Of a stretch of 64,000 nucleotides of DNA, positions 1 to 8,816 are shown piece by piece. Location of the stretch: NCBI RefSeq assembly GCF_000411255.1, contig NZ_KE150412.1, forward strand, positions 2,342,310 to 2,406,309, written 5' to 3'. The position numbers were made by a program, and so were the translations under genes. How positions within the stretch are numbered: the first letter of the stretch is position 1; each line of letters starts with the position of its first letter. Under the pieces are notes generated by a model, which made no database searches, was not told the DNA's origin, and saw only the letters and a list, made by a program, of their open reading frames with translations. This stretch comes from Paenibacillus sp. HGH0039 (GTDB lineage Bacteria; Bacillota; Bacilli; Paenibacillales; NBRC-103111).

Positions 1-64
1 CTGCCACCTGCTCACTCCCTCGTATTCATTCCCTCCTTATCACTCCGTTTGTCACAAAACAAAA

Positions 65-104
65 AAACAGCCCTCTGTTTTCGTTAGAAAACAAAAAGCT
101 GTTT
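65..104 (-). terminator. Terminator of the cta operon
   Basis: An interrupted hairpin pairs GCTGTTT/AAACAGC outside and TGTTTTC/GAAAACA inside. On the minus strand it is followed by a T-run. It lies about 40 bases past the stop of the last cta gene, so it most likely ends the oxidase transcript. Confidence 0.7.
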
Positions 105-143
105 AATCTCGCCTACGCGGCTATGTGTAAAGCTTCTGTACTT

Positions 144-599
144 TTACAAGCCAAAAATCGCATCGATAAGAGGTTTCGTCTCCCCGCCAGGAAACAGAAT
201 ATAGAGCAGAATGTAAACCACTACGCCCGTAGGTGCCACGAACATCCAAATGGTTGCCGTAATAGGGCCTACTTTCCGGTGGCGTATCCAGTTCTTTTTG
301 AAAGCCAGAATCAAGGTGACGATACCGAACACGGCTCCCACCGTAGCGAGCGTAATATGGAAAAATAAAAAGATATGGTACGCAAGCTTAAGGCTTTCCG
401 GTCCGTCAAATGAAGTATTGCCTTGAAAGATGGTACGCGACATATAAATGGTGAAAAAGATCAGCGCAGAGATTGCCCCCGCAATCATCAATTTCGTATG
501 AGTCTCCCGGTTGCCCTTACGAATCTGATACCAACCGAAAGCGACGAAGATGGCGCTGATCACGATGAACATCGTGCTGATCGTCGGCAGTACATGCAT
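144..599 (-). CDS. ctaM: DUF420 membrane protein, CtaM/YozB-like oxidase maturation factor
   Basis: A 151-residue membrane protein with four hydrophobic segments (near residues 5-22, 38-55, 73-100 and 115-138) separated by short basic loops. This is the size and pattern of the DUF420 family. In Firmicutes the member called CtaM or YozB is needed to mature haem-copper oxidases. It is the last gene of the cta operon, 54 bases after ctaG, which supports a role in oxidase assembly. A conserved-looking His in 'KLAYHIFLFFHI' may bind metal, but that is inference. The ribosome binding site is weak (GGGAT), so the start is less certain than the family assignment. Confidence 0.85.
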   Translation of the reverse strand: MHVLPTISTMFIVISAIFVAFGWYQIRKGNRETHTKLMIAGAISALIFFTIYMSRTIFQGNTSFDGPESLKLAYHIFLFFHITLATVGAVFGIVTLILAFKKNWIRHRKVGPITATIWMFVAPTGVVVYILLYILFPGGETKPLIDAIFGL

Positions 600-653
600 G
601 ATTTAAATCCCATCCATTCCCTATATTAAGACACAGAGTCAGTGGCAAAAAAC

Positions 654-1481
654 TCAAGCCGTCGTCAGACCGTTGTTTCCCTGCGGGTCATCCGACAATT
701 CGTCCTCTTGTGCCCTCTCCGTACGATACCACTTGAAGAAAATCATAGCAAGGGCAGAACCGTAAACAATTTCTTGAATCACTTTCATCAGGACTCCGCC
801 AAGCTGTTGGTCGTCAAGCAAAGGCAGCGCATTGAACGGAATTACCACATTTGCATACATCGCATAGATCGGTTCGCTCGCGAAAATAATGAGCGCACAG
901 GCCGGAGTGAGCAAAATTCCGTTCACCGCGATATAAGCCAATTTCATCAGGCTGGACAGCTTTTCGTGCTCCGGCAGCGGCGTGAAGACCGGGAACCACA
1001 TGGCGAAAGCCGTAAACAGCAGGATTCCGTGATAACCGAGCAGCATCCATTCGTTTTCCATCAGGGTATCCATGATAAGCGGCAGATGGTAAATCGAGAA
1101 AAGCAGGTTGAACGCCAGAACCGAAATCAGCGGATGGGTGAAGAATCGCAGCAGACGGTTCATAACAGTCCCTTTGAAAAGAGGACGGATCAACCAGGCC
1201 GGCAGCCCGTTCAAGATAAAGATCGGCATGATCAGATACAAGAGAGACTGCTGCAGCATATGAACACTGAACAGATAGTGATGACCCAGATAGTTGATCG
1301 GGCTTCCCTGCCCGATGTAGAACAAGGCAATTCCGGTGTAGAACGAGAGCTTGACCTTGGAACTTACAGGTTCTTCTCCCGCGGCCGCCGCCTTGGAAGG
1401 AGAGGTCAAACTACGATAGACGAGACCGACAACGACAACGAACAGCAGAACAACAGGGTTCCACATCTCAAAAAAACCCAT
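654..1481 (-). CDS. ctaG: Cytochrome c oxidase assembly factor CtaG (caa3 type)
   Basis: A polytopic membrane protein of 275 residues with about seven hydrophobic helices and family-like sequence such as 'YIGQGSPINYLGHHYLFSVHM' split across helices. The Firmicute CtaG family is required for active caa3 oxidase, probably through copper delivery; it is unrelated to proteobacterial Cox11/CtaG. The frame is open to 1550, but the ATG at 1481 is chosen because AAAGGAG lies 11 bases upstream and because the longer form would begin inside the terminator hairpin behind ctaF. The C-terminus is hydrophilic and acidic. It sits between ctaF and ctaM on the same strand. Confidence 0.88.
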   Translation of the reverse strand: MGFFEMWNPVVLLFVVVVGLVYRSLTSPSKAAAAGEEPVSSKVKLSFYTGIALFYIGQGSPINYLGHHYLFSVHMLQQSLLYLIMPIFILNGLPAWLIRPLFKGTVMNRLLRFFTHPLISVLAFNLLFSIYHLPLIMDTLMENEWMLLGYHGILLFTAFAMWFPVFTPLPEHEKLSSLMKLAYIAVNGILLTPACALIIFASEPIYAMYANVVIPFNALPLLDDQQLGGVLMKVIQEIVYGSALAMIFFKWYRTERAQEDELSDDPQGNNGLTTA

Positions 1482-1523
1482 CGCTGTGTCAGCTCCTTTA
1501 CCTTTTATTTTCTTGCCCGGATG

Positions 1524-1568
1524 AAAAAAAGGAGCGGCCTGTTGCAACAATAGCCAACGAAGCCGCTC
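1524..1568 (-). terminator. Intra-operon hairpin between ctaF and ctaG
   Basis: GAGCGGC pairs with GCCGCTC around a 23-base loop and is followed on the minus strand by seven Ts. It lies between the structural oxidase genes and the assembly genes, so it could lower expression of ctaG and ctaM relative to ctaCDEF. Confidence 0.6.
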
Positions 1569-1582
1569 TTCTTCTTTTTATC

Positions 1583-1894
1583 TTACCACCAGGTCCAGTA
1601 AACCCCAGCGGCTACGGCCGTTAAGGCGACTATGCCTCCAAAGATAATTCCCACGATCGGGAACAAGTGGCCTTTTTCCTTCATGTGCATCCAATAAGCA
1701 AGTTGAAGGGCTATTTGGATCAACGCCATGAAAATAAGGAATGCGTACAGGAAAGACTTATCCAAGCCGCCGTACATGACAAGCGCGAAAGCAATCATGG
1801 TCAGGAGAATGGAAGCAATATACGAAAAGTAATGGTTAGCCGGGCTTTCCTTCTTGTAACGTTTACTTGGTGAAGTTGTTTCGTTTGTGCTCAT
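1583..1894 (-). CDS. ctaF: Cytochrome c oxidase subunit IV (caa3 type)
   Basis: A 103-residue protein with a charged N-terminus and three membrane helices (near residues 25-42, 48-68 and 78-98), the usual form of the small bacterial subunit IV (CtaF). The 'QLAYWMHMKEKGH' segment between helices two and three is typical of the family. The start is one base past the stop of ctaE, so translation is probably coupled. It stabilises the caa3 complex and carries no redox centre. Confidence 0.9.
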   Translation of the reverse strand: MSTNETTSPSKRYKKESPANHYFSYIASILLTMIAFALVMYGGLDKSFLYAFLIFMALIQIALQLAYWMHMKEKGHLFPIVGIIFGGIVALTAVAAGVYWTWW

Positions 1895-1895
1895 C

Positions 1896-2516
1896 TTAAG
1901 GACCTACCTTCCCCATCAGATAAACGACCGTAAAGATAAATACCCATACTACGTCGATAAAGTGCCAGTACAAGCTGGCAACATAGAACTTCGGTGCCGT
2001 AACGACGGTTAGACCTTTGCGTGTTCCCTGGATGATCAGCAGAGTGATCCACAGAACCCCGAAAGCAACGTGACCGCCGTGGAAGCCTACGAGCGTATAG
2101 AAGGAGGTTGAGAACGCACTGGTCGTAAACCCATGTCCTTCATGGACATATTCGTAGAACTCATACACTTCAAGCCCTAGGAAGCCAAGACCGAGCAATA
2201 CCGTAATGGCTAACCAAAACAGCAAACCTTTTACGTTGTTTTTGTGCATCGCCATGATGGCGAATACACTGGTCAAACTGGATGTCAACAGGATGAACGT
2301 TGCCCAGGCGACCGTAGAAAGCTTAAACAGTTCCATCGGAGTTGGCCCCTCCGGAATCTGGTTCCGGAGAGCGATATAGGTGGCAAACAGCGTACCGAAC
2401 AAAACCATCTCGCCGCCGAGGAAGAGCCAGAAACCAAGAACCTTATTCTTGCCTTCCAGCGTTGCCTTCTCGGGCTCCAGCGGCAACGTACCCGCGTCGT
2501 GCGTTTGCGTGCTCAT
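1896..2516 (-). CDS. ctaE: Cytochrome c oxidase subunit III
   Basis: A 206-residue polytopic protein with five helices. It contains 'LGFWLFLGGEMVLFGTLFA' near the N-terminus and the 'GFHGGHVAFG' and 'YWHFIDVVWVFIF' motifs of subunit III. It matches the short five-helix form of Gram-positive caa3 oxidases. Its ATG overlaps the end of ctaD by four bases (ATGA), the usual arrangement for coupled translation. Confidence 0.95.
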   Translation of the reverse strand: MSTQTHDAGTLPLEPEKATLEGKNKVLGFWLFLGGEMVLFGTLFATYIALRNQIPEGPTPMELFKLSTVAWATFILLTSSLTSVFAIMAMHKNNVKGLLFWLAITVLLGLGFLGLEVYEFYEYVHEGHGFTTSAFSTSFYTLVGFHGGHVAFGVLWITLLIIQGTRKGLTVVTAPKFYVASLYWHFIDVVWVFIFTVVYLMGKVGP

Positions 2517-4402
2517 CGTTTAACCCCCTTGTCGTTAAGCTCCTCCGGTTCGATATGCCAACCGTGGTCGTCAAAGACGGAACGAAGCAGCATGCAAAGG
2601 AGTGTAATGCCGATACCCACGATACAGATCACATAGATGTGGTACATGAAGCCGAATGCGGAGATAAACAGCCCAAGAGCCATGAACAGCGGCAGGATCG
2701 ATGGAGACGGCATATGAATCGAACCAACCGGTTCAGCCGGAGTCATCTCTTTGTTGCCAGCCATTTTTTCTTTCCACAGAGCGTCAAGACCGCGAACAAG
2801 CGGAGTTTGTTTAAAGTTGTATTCCGGTGCCGGAGAAGGAATCGTCCACTCCAGCGTACGACCATCCCACGGATCGTTCGGTGCATCTTGAGGTTTTCTG
2901 TTCGTCGCGATCATGTTGATGATGAACACGAGAGTACCGATACCCATCAGGAATGCGCCTACCGTACTGACAAGGTTACCTGCAGTAAGGCCCGGATCGT
3001 AAGTGAATACGCGGCGAGGCATACCCATCAGACCGAGGAAATGCTGCGGGAAGAAGGTCAGGTGAAACCCGATAAAGAAGGTCCAGAAATGTATTTTACC
3101 CAAAGTTTCGTTCAGCACACGGCCGAACATTTTTGGCCACCAGTAGTAAGAACCGGCGAACAAGCCAAGAATCAAACCACCGACGATAACGTAGTGGAAG
3201 TGAGCGACAACGAAATAAGTGTCATGATACTGGAAGTCGGCAGCCGGTACGGAAAGCATAACCCCGGTTACCCCGCCCATTACGAACGTCGGAATGAAAG
3301 CCGTTGCGAAAAGGCTGGACGTCGTAAAGCGGATTTGTCCGCCCCAAAGGGTGAACAGCCAGTTGAAGATTTTGATCCCTGTCGGAACCGCAATCGCCAT
3401 CGTTGCGATGGAGAAAATCGAGTTGGCAACAGGACCGAGGCCTACGGTAAACATATGGTGAACCCAAACCATGAAGCCCAGGAAACCGATCAGAGCGGTC
3501 GCGAATACCATCGAGCTGTAACCGAAAAGGCGCTTGCTAGAGAAGGTACTTACGATCTCGGAAATGATACCGAACGCAGGAAGAATCAGAATGTAAACTT
3601 CGGGGTGCCCGAAGATCCAGAAGAGATGCTCCCAAAGGACGGTGCTGCCGCCGCGGGCCGGATCAAAGAAGGCTCCGTCGAAGATACGGTCAAACATCAG
3701 TTCAACTAAACCTACGGTAATCGCAGGGAAAGCGAACAAGATCAGTGCGGACGTGATAAAGGACGCCCAGGTAAACATCGGCATACGCATGTAGGTCATG
3801 CCGGGTGCACGCATGTTAATGATCGTTACGAGGAAGTTAATCCCCCCGAGGAGGGTTCCAAGGCCGGCAATCTGCAGACCGAGAACATAGAAATCGACCC
3901 CGGTAATATTGCCACCAACCGTAATGGCTTTCGTACTATCTACTATAGATGAAAGTGGAGCGTATGCCGTCCAACCGGCATTGGCTCCGCCCCCCATGAA
4001 CCAGGACAGGTTCAGAAGGATACCCCCGAATAAGAAAAGCCAGAATCCAAGGGAGTTCAGAAACGGAAACGCAACGTCCCGGGCCCCTATCTGCAAGGGG
4101 ATTATCGCGTTCATAAATCCGAAAATCATAGGCATGGCCGCGAAGAAGATCATCGTCGTACCATGCATGGTTGTCAGCTGGTTGAACGTATCACCGATAA
4201 AAATTTTCAAATCTGGATTCATAAGCTGAATCCGGATGAGAATGGCTTCCAGTCCACCGATCAGGAAGAACAGTCCGCCGGCCATAAAGTACAAAATACC
4301 GATCTTCTTATGATCCACGGTGGTCAGCCAATCCATCAAGCCGGTGTACCGCTTCACTTGATGGTGTGCGTGCGCATGCGCGTGGGCGTGTGCTTGTGCC
4401 AA
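2513..4402 (-). CDS. ctaD: Cytochrome c oxidase subunit I (caa3 type)
   Basis: The 629-residue catalytic subunit that carries the low-spin haem and the haem-CuB centre where oxygen is reduced to water. Hallmarks are 'TTMHGTTMIFF', 'HPEVYILILPAFG' (CuB His and the cross-linked Tyr), 'VWVHHMFTVG' and 'HDTYFVVAHFHYV' (haem ligands). Length agrees with Bacillus CtaD (about 620 residues). The first dozen residues are unusual: an alternating Ala-His run (six His by residue 14), which could bind metal. An AGGAGG-type site precedes the ATG. It follows ctaC by 29 bases. Confidence 0.97.
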   Translation of the reverse strand: MAQAHAHAHAHAHHQVKRYTGLMDWLTTVDHKKIGILYFMAGGLFFLIGGLEAILIRIQLMNPDLKIFIGDTFNQLTTMHGTTMIFFAAMPMIFGFMNAIIPLQIGARDVAFPFLNSLGFWLFLFGGILLNLSWFMGGGANAGWTAYAPLSSIVDSTKAITVGGNITGVDFYVLGLQIAGLGTLLGGINFLVTIINMRAPGMTYMRMPMFTWASFITSALILFAFPAITVGLVELMFDRIFDGAFFDPARGGSTVLWEHLFWIFGHPEVYILILPAFGIISEIVSTFSSKRLFGYSSMVFATALIGFLGFMVWVHHMFTVGLGPVANSIFSIATMAIAVPTGIKIFNWLFTLWGGQIRFTTSSLFATAFIPTFVMGGVTGVMLSVPAADFQYHDTYFVVAHFHYVIVGGLILGLFAGSYYWWPKMFGRVLNETLGKIHFWTFFIGFHLTFFPQHFLGLMGMPRRVFTYDPGLTAGNLVSTVGAFLMGIGTLVFIINMIATNRKPQDAPNDPWDGRTLEWTIPSPAPEYNFKQTPLVRGLDALWKEKMAGNKEMTPAEPVGSIHMPSPSILPLFMALGLFISAFGFMYHIYVICIVGIGITLLCMLLRSVFDDHGWHIEPEELNDKGVKR

Positions 4403-4431
4403 CGTATTAACCTCCTTTTTCCTGAGAAGTC

Positions 4432-5430
4432 TTACTTCAAGCTGTTCAGATATTTAACAAGCTCGTTAACCTGATTATCCTCGAGCGGTACTTTAGGCAT
4501 TAAAGTTCCCGGCTTCTCGGATTGCGGATCTTTGATCCATTTTTTCAAATTCTCGTCGTTGTGGTCCAGAACACCGGCGAGCATTTCACGGTCCGCATAA
4601 CCGTTCAGGTTAGGACCGAAACCGAGTCCTTTCGGATCGATCGCATGGCACTGCAGGCATTTCTGTTTGAACAGCTCTTCGCCTTGCTTCGCATCTGCAG
4701 GAACAGCGGCAGGAGTTTGCATATTCGTCACCCAAGCGTCAAAATCACCTTGTGCGAGCGATTTCACTTTAAAGTCCATCAAGGAGTGGGACGCGCCGCA
4801 AAGCTCCGCACATTTACCTTTGAAGACATCGACATCGTCAGCTTTCAAATAGTACACGTTCGTCATGTTAGTGTTCGTATCCATTTTACCGCCGAGAGAC
4901 GGAACCCAGAAGGAGTGAGTAACATCCGCGGAGGTAAGCTCAAGCGCGATGTTCTTTCCTGTAGGGATTACAAGATCCTGAGCGGTCGAAATGCCGAGCT
5001 CGGGATACTCGAACTGCCACCAGAATTGGTGAGCGGTCACTTTAACATGGATAGCATCCTTATCCTGCACGTAGTTCGTAGTGTGCTTGAACGTATAGTA
5101 AACCGTCGGTACGGCCAGCACGATAAGCAGCAGAATCGGAATAACCGTCCAGACAATCTCCAGCACGTGGTTACCTTCCACTTGCTTCGGAATGCCTTCT
5201 TGTCCCTTCCGTTTACGGAAACGGATGATTACGAACAAATACAATGCAAATACCACTACTACAACCAGAAGCATGATGGCGATCGAGATCTTCATCAGAA
5301 ACAGCTGTTCTGATGCCACCGGCCCTCTAGGTCGCAAAGCGGAAAGCGTCGGGTCTCCACAACCCGCAAGGAGGAACGTCATCACCGCAAATAGGGGGAC
5401 TAGACGCCAATTCTTTTTCCATCGACTCAT
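4432..5430 (-). CDS. ctaC: Cytochrome c oxidase subunit II with fused cytochrome c domain
   Basis: A 332-residue membrane-anchored electron entry subunit. A lipoprotein signal ends at Cys24 (LLAGC), followed by two transmembrane helices (about 44-70 and 92-113) and a cupredoxin domain. CuA ligands are visible as His172, Cys207, Glu209, Cys211, His215 and Met218. A C-terminal cytochrome c domain binds haem through Cys258-x-x-Cys261-His262, with Met311 as the likely sixth ligand. The fused haem domain marks this as caa3 rather than aa3 type. It is the first gene of the operon. I see no ctaA or ctaB next to it. Confidence 0.97.
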   Translation of the reverse strand: MSRWKKNWRLVPLFAVMTFLLAGCGDPTLSALRPRGPVASEQLFLMKISIAIMLLVVVVVFALYLFVIIRFRKRKGQEGIPKQVEGNHVLEIVWTVIPILLLIVLAVPTVYYTFKHTTNYVQDKDAIHVKVTAHQFWWQFEYPELGISTAQDLVIPTGKNIALELTSADVTHSFWVPSLGGKMDTNTNMTNVYYLKADDVDVFKGKCAELCGASHSLMDFKVKSLAQGDFDAWVTNMQTPAAVPADAKQGEELFKQKCLQCHAIDPKGLGFGPNLNGYADREMLAGVLDHNDENLKKWIKDPQSEKPGTLMPKVPLEDNQVNELVKYLNSLK

Positions 5431-5510
5431 TGCTTATCAACCCCACTTTGTAAACCAATATTTTTACCACGAACGACAGGCCTATGTCAATCAACCTTAT
5501 CACTTAATTA

Positions 5511-5539
5511 ACTATAATTAGGTAAAACTTTTTTGTCAA
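5511..5539 (-). promoter_or_regulatory. Sigma-A-type promoter of the cta operon
   Basis: On the minus strand TTGACA is followed after exactly 17 bases by TATAGT, about 80 bases upstream of the ctaC start. A second, weaker TTGACA lies about 45 bases further downstream. The interval 5431-5727 holds no other gene. Confidence 0.7.
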
Positions 5540-5727
5540 TTCTTCTTGGAAAGTTCACAAATTGTTCTAAAAGCTGTTACATTTTGCGATTTTTTTGTTG
5601 ATTTGTCTTGCATTGATTTCCTTCCTGCTCGGTTTTTAGCATTAGGATGCATCATTGCGTCCCGTATAATTCACACCTCCCCGCTTCATCCTAAATTTAT
5701 GTCAGTCTTCAACAAGGAGGAGCAATC

Positions 5728-6402
5728 ATGAACAAGATCATGCGCCGTTTCATCCCTGCCCTTTCCGCGGCCGGCTTCATTATTGTAACTGTATCGGGAT
5801 GCACTAATACGTATCCGAAGGAAACCAGTTACGGGCATCCCAAGCAGCGGATTGAGGGAAAAGGCCAGAGCCGGGCTTATCAGACCCAGCAGCAGGTCAG
5901 CGCCGTTTCCCACAACAATACTTTCTTCGCGTACGATCATGAGCTGTCCACGCAAATTGCGGCCATGCACGGGGTGATGGGAGCTATCGTGATGAGAACA
6001 GACCGAAATGCCTATGCCGCCATCATGGTGGACAACTCCGCATCCGGAACCAAAGCGGGGCGCAGCGAAACGAAAACGCATGGCCCCGGGGACATGAAAA
6101 ACCAAATTCCCCAGCCCTACTACGAGAACCTCTATACGAACGAACTCGCTTCGGACTTCCTCGGCTACGTGACGGTCCAGGATCATAAAAATTTATCCCA
6201 TAACTTCAAGCAGGAAATAGCCCTTAAAATCAGACAGCTCGATCCGACCGTGCATGATGTGTACATCTCGGCTAACCGTGAATTCATTAACCAGCTCAAC
6301 CATTATAAACTGGATGCCCTGTCAGGCGCTTCGCTCAAACCTTATGTGAACGAGTTTAATCAAGGAGCGACACGGATATTCGGGACGAAACCGCAGCCGT
6401 AA
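5728..6402 (+). CDS. YhcN/YlaJ family sporulation lipoprotein
   Basis: A 224-residue secreted lipoprotein. The signal peptide ends in 'VSGC' with the lipidated Cys near residue 25. The rest has the YhcN/YlaJ pattern: 'DRNAYAAIMVDN', then a variable linker, then 'IRQLDPTVHDVYISANREF' and 'LNHYKLDALSG'. Family members are made in the forespore and sit on the spore inner membrane, where they affect germination or outgrowth. AAGGAGG lies seven bases before the ATG. It is divergent from the cta operon. A TATAAT at 5665-5670 may be a -10 element, but I see no convincing -35, so a sporulation sigma factor is possible. Confidence 0.85.
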   Translation: MNKIMRRFIPALSAAGFIIVTVSGCTNTYPKETSYGHPKQRIEGKGQSRAYQTQQQVSAVSHNNTFFAYDHELSTQIAAMHGVMGAIVMRTDRNAYAAIMVDNSASGTKAGRSETKTHGPGDMKNQIPQPYYENLYTNELASDFLGYVTVQDHKNLSHNFKQEIALKIRQLDPTVHDVYISANREFINQLNHYKLDALSGASLKPYVNEFNQGATRIFGTKPQP

Positions 6403-6573
6403 CCGTAAAAGGAGATTCATGTCAGGAAAAACACCTTTTTATAGGAAGAAAGTCATGCGGAGGCATGCTTCTTGTTAATAAGCAGACAGAGGAAACCAAG
6501 CCATAGCTTTCCATCGTGCGGCCGTTAGGGTAGAATGGGAAGCATCCCTACATTCGAAGGAGCTTACACCAAT
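6403..6573 (+). promoter_or_regulatory. Helicase leader with a possible 19-codon leader ORF and hairpin
   Basis: After the lipoprotein stop, AAAAGGAG is followed by an ATG at 6419 that opens a 19-codon frame (MSGKTPFYRKKVMRRHASC) ending at 6478. The second half of this frame overlaps a hairpin with CATGC/GCATG and AAGAA/TTCTT arms (6446-6472). DEAD-box helicase genes often have regulated leaders, so this may be an attenuator or a leader peptide. Translation is unproven. Confidence 0.3.
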
Positions 6574-8469
6574 ATGTCTTTTCCATTTATAGACCTCGGC
6601 GTTCGTCCGGAGCTGGCCAAACTGCTGGCTCGAAGCGGCGTATCCGATCCGACTCCCATCCAGCAGCAGGCGCTGCCCGTTGTTTTCCGCGGCGGCGATG
6701 TGATTGCCCAGGCACAGACCGGAACCGGCAAGACGCTCGCCTTCCTGCTTCCCATGCTGGAGCGGACTAATCCCACACGCGCCGAAGTGCAGGGGCTTAT
6801 TCTGACCCCTACACGGGAGCTTGCCATACAGATCGCCGCGGAGGCCGCCAAACTGGCGCCCTCCCTCGGCATTAACGTACTGGCCGCATACGGCGGACAG
6901 GATGTCGAGAAACAGCTGCGCAAGCTTTCCTCGACAGGCGGTGTCCATCTGATCGTCGCGACCCCGGGACGCCTGCTTGATCACCTGCGCAGAGGATCCG
7001 TCGCTCTGTACAAGATTTCCATGCTGGTCCTCGACGAGGCCGATCAAATGCTTCATATGGGATTCTTGAATGAAGTCGAGGAAATCATTGCCCAGACTCC
7101 TCAGAGACGGCAGACGATGCTGTTCTCCGCAACAATGCCGGACCCGATCCGGAACCTGGCCAAGCGTTACATGGTCAATCCGGAAGAAATCCGAGTAAAA
7201 GCGAAGCAAGTTACACTCACGGAGATTGACCAGTCCGTAGTGCGTGTATCGGATCGCGGCAAGCTTGACGCCTTATGCAGAGCCATCGATACGGATAAGC
7301 CTTACCTCGCGATGATATTCTGCCGCACGAAGCGGAGAGCGGCTTCCTTGAACGCCGACCTGCAGGAGCGCGGCTACAAGTCGGACGAGCTTCACGGCGA
7401 TCTGTCGCAAGCCAAGCGCGAGCAGGTCATGAAGCGGTTCCGCGACGCCAGCATCCAACTGCTGGTCGCCACGGATGTGGCTGCGCGCGGGATCGACGTG
7501 GAAGGCGTTACACACGTCTTCAACTATGACATCCCGCACGACGCGCAAAGCTACATCCACCGCATCGGTCGGACGGGACGGGCGGGCCAAACCGGTGTCG
7601 CCGTCACGTTCGCCAGCCCGCGCGATCAGGTCTACGTCGACCAGATCGAGCAGGGCATCCGCCAGCAGCTCCGGCGGCAGGACGCTCCACGCCGCGAACG
7701 CGGCGAGGAGACCGACGAGCGCCGCGAGCGCGGAGGACGCAGCCCTCGCGGCGAGCGGAACTTCGGCGGCGGCGACAGAGCGAAGCCTGCGGGCAAAGGC
7801 GGCGGGCGCTCCCGCGGCGGCGACGGAGCGGGACGCTCCGAAGGCCGCTGGGAGCACCGCACCGACGGACCGCGCGGCGGTTCGGGCGGCCGGGGCCGCG
7901 GCCGTGCGGATGCGCGCGACGCGGGCGGACCGCGCAGCGGCGGCGCCGGGCGCGGCACACGCAGCGAAGGCGGCTTCCGCGGCGATAGCGCGGAGCGTCG
8001 CGACGGCGCAGACCGCGGCGGACGCGGACGCAGCGGCTCGGAGCGCGGCGGCTTCGGCGGCCCACGTGGCGGCTCGGGCCGCGACGACTTCGCCGGCGCA
8101 CGCGGCGGCAGCGTCGGGCGCGGACCGCGCAGCGAGAGCGCGCGCGACAGCGGACGCGGCACACGGGACAGCGGACGCGGCGACCGCGACAGCGCGGCGG
8201 GCCCATTCGGCGAAGCCGGCTGGGGCGTAAGCGCCAAGCAGCGTGAAGAGGCGGAAGCCCGCAGCAGCCGCGGACGCGGCGGCGCCGATTCCCGAGGATC
8301 ACGCGGAGGCGGTTCCGGCCGCGGCGACTTCGGCGGCTCGCGAAGCGGCGGCAGCGCCGGGCGAGGATCACGCAGCGGCGGCTCTAACGGCCGCGGTGCA
8401 GGCCCTCGCGGTGGCGGTTCGCGAAGCGGCGGACCTGCTCCGCGGGGCGGTTCCAAGCGCGGCAGGTAG
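6574..8469 (+). CDS. DEAD-box ATP-dependent RNA helicase with long Arg/Gly-rich tail
   Basis: A 631-residue protein. The first ~370 residues are a complete DEAD-box core: Q-motif 'TPIQQQALP', Walker A 'AQTGTGKT', 'PTRELA', 'DEAD', 'SAT', and 'HRIGRTGRAG' in the second RecA domain. It should unwind structured RNA during ribosome assembly or cold adaptation, like CshA/CsdA. The last ~260 residues are low-complexity Arg, Gly, Ser and Asp with many RGG/RGR units, expected to bind RNA without fixed structure. The ATG at 6574 is preferred over one 39 bases upstream because AAGGAG lies at 6557-6562. GC rises sharply in the tail, so every other frame there also stays open. Confidence 0.95.
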   Translation: MSFPFIDLGVRPELAKLLARSGVSDPTPIQQQALPVVFRGGDVIAQAQTGTGKTLAFLLPMLERTNPTRAEVQGLILTPTRELAIQIAAEAAKLAPSLGINVLAAYGGQDVEKQLRKLSSTGGVHLIVATPGRLLDHLRRGSVALYKISMLVLDEADQMLHMGFLNEVEEIIAQTPQRRQTMLFSATMPDPIRNLAKRYMVNPEEIRVKAKQVTLTEIDQSVVRVSDRGKLDALCRAIDTDKPYLAMIFCRTKRRAASLNADLQERGYKSDELHGDLSQAKREQVMKRFRDASIQLLVATDVAARGIDVEGVTHVFNYDIPHDAQSYIHRIGRTGRAGQTGVAVTFASPRDQVYVDQIEQGIRQQLRRQDAPRRERGEETDERRERGGRSPRGERNFGGGDRAKPAGKGGGRSRGGDGAGRSEGRWEHRTDGPRGGSGGRGRGRADARDAGGPRSGGAGRGTRSEGGFRGDSAERRDGADRGGRGRSGSERGGFGGPRGGSGRDDFAGARGGSVGRGPRSESARDSGRGTRDSGRGDRDSAAGPFGEAGWGVSAKQREEAEARSSRGRGGADSRGSRGGGSGRGDFGGSRSGGSAGRGSRSGGSNGRGAGPRGGGSRSGGPAPRGGSKRGR

Positions 8470-8587
8470 TCAGCGGCGTGCGTTGAGCCGGCATTTTTAT
8501 CAGCTGCCGGCTAACTACCTTTTAAGCTTCGCCTCCGATAGACCCTCCGCCTTGCGGAAAGAGGCTAATCGGAAATGTTTTGCAACC

Positions 8588-8617
8588 AACCGGGACTTCA
8601 TGTTCCGGTTTTCTTTT
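8588..8617 (+). terminator. Terminator after the helicase gene
   Basis: AACCGG pairs with CCGGTT around an 11-base loop and is followed by a T-rich tract. The rest of the 8470-8816 gap shows no gene. Its downstream half is AT-rich and contains the next promoter. Confidence 0.7.
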
Positions 8618-8779
8618 TTACCTGGATTCAACGGGGTTCAGAAGCAGCTTATTATATAGAAGAAACTCAACAAAACAGAGATGTCAAAATTCCATTTTAG
8701 TTAATTATAGGTAATTTATACCTGCATGCAGTGACTTTCCTCACAGAGATTTGGCGCGAAAGGTCTTTTAGCAAAAATG

Positions 8780-8788
8780 TGGTATCAT
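8780..8788 (+). promoter_or_regulatory. Extended -10 promoter of the CvfC-like gene
   Basis: TGG followed directly by TATCAT forms an extended -10 element about 30 bases before the GTG start. No good -35 is visible at 17 bases, which is acceptable for extended -10 promoters. Confidence 0.45.
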
Positions 8789-8816
8789 AAAGAGGAACAA
8801 AGGAGGGTGTGATCCA

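Noticed and set aside
1-60. Start of a further minus-strand gene at the left edge
   Set aside because: AGGAGGG is followed by ATG-AAT-ACG-AGG-GAG-TGA, a five-codon frame, and by possible GTG starts. Too little sequence remains in the window to decide.
7475-8456. Several long open frames in all directions over the helicase tail
   Set aside because: Extreme GC content removes stop codons in every frame. Products are Ala, Arg or Pro homopolymer-like and no start site is supported.
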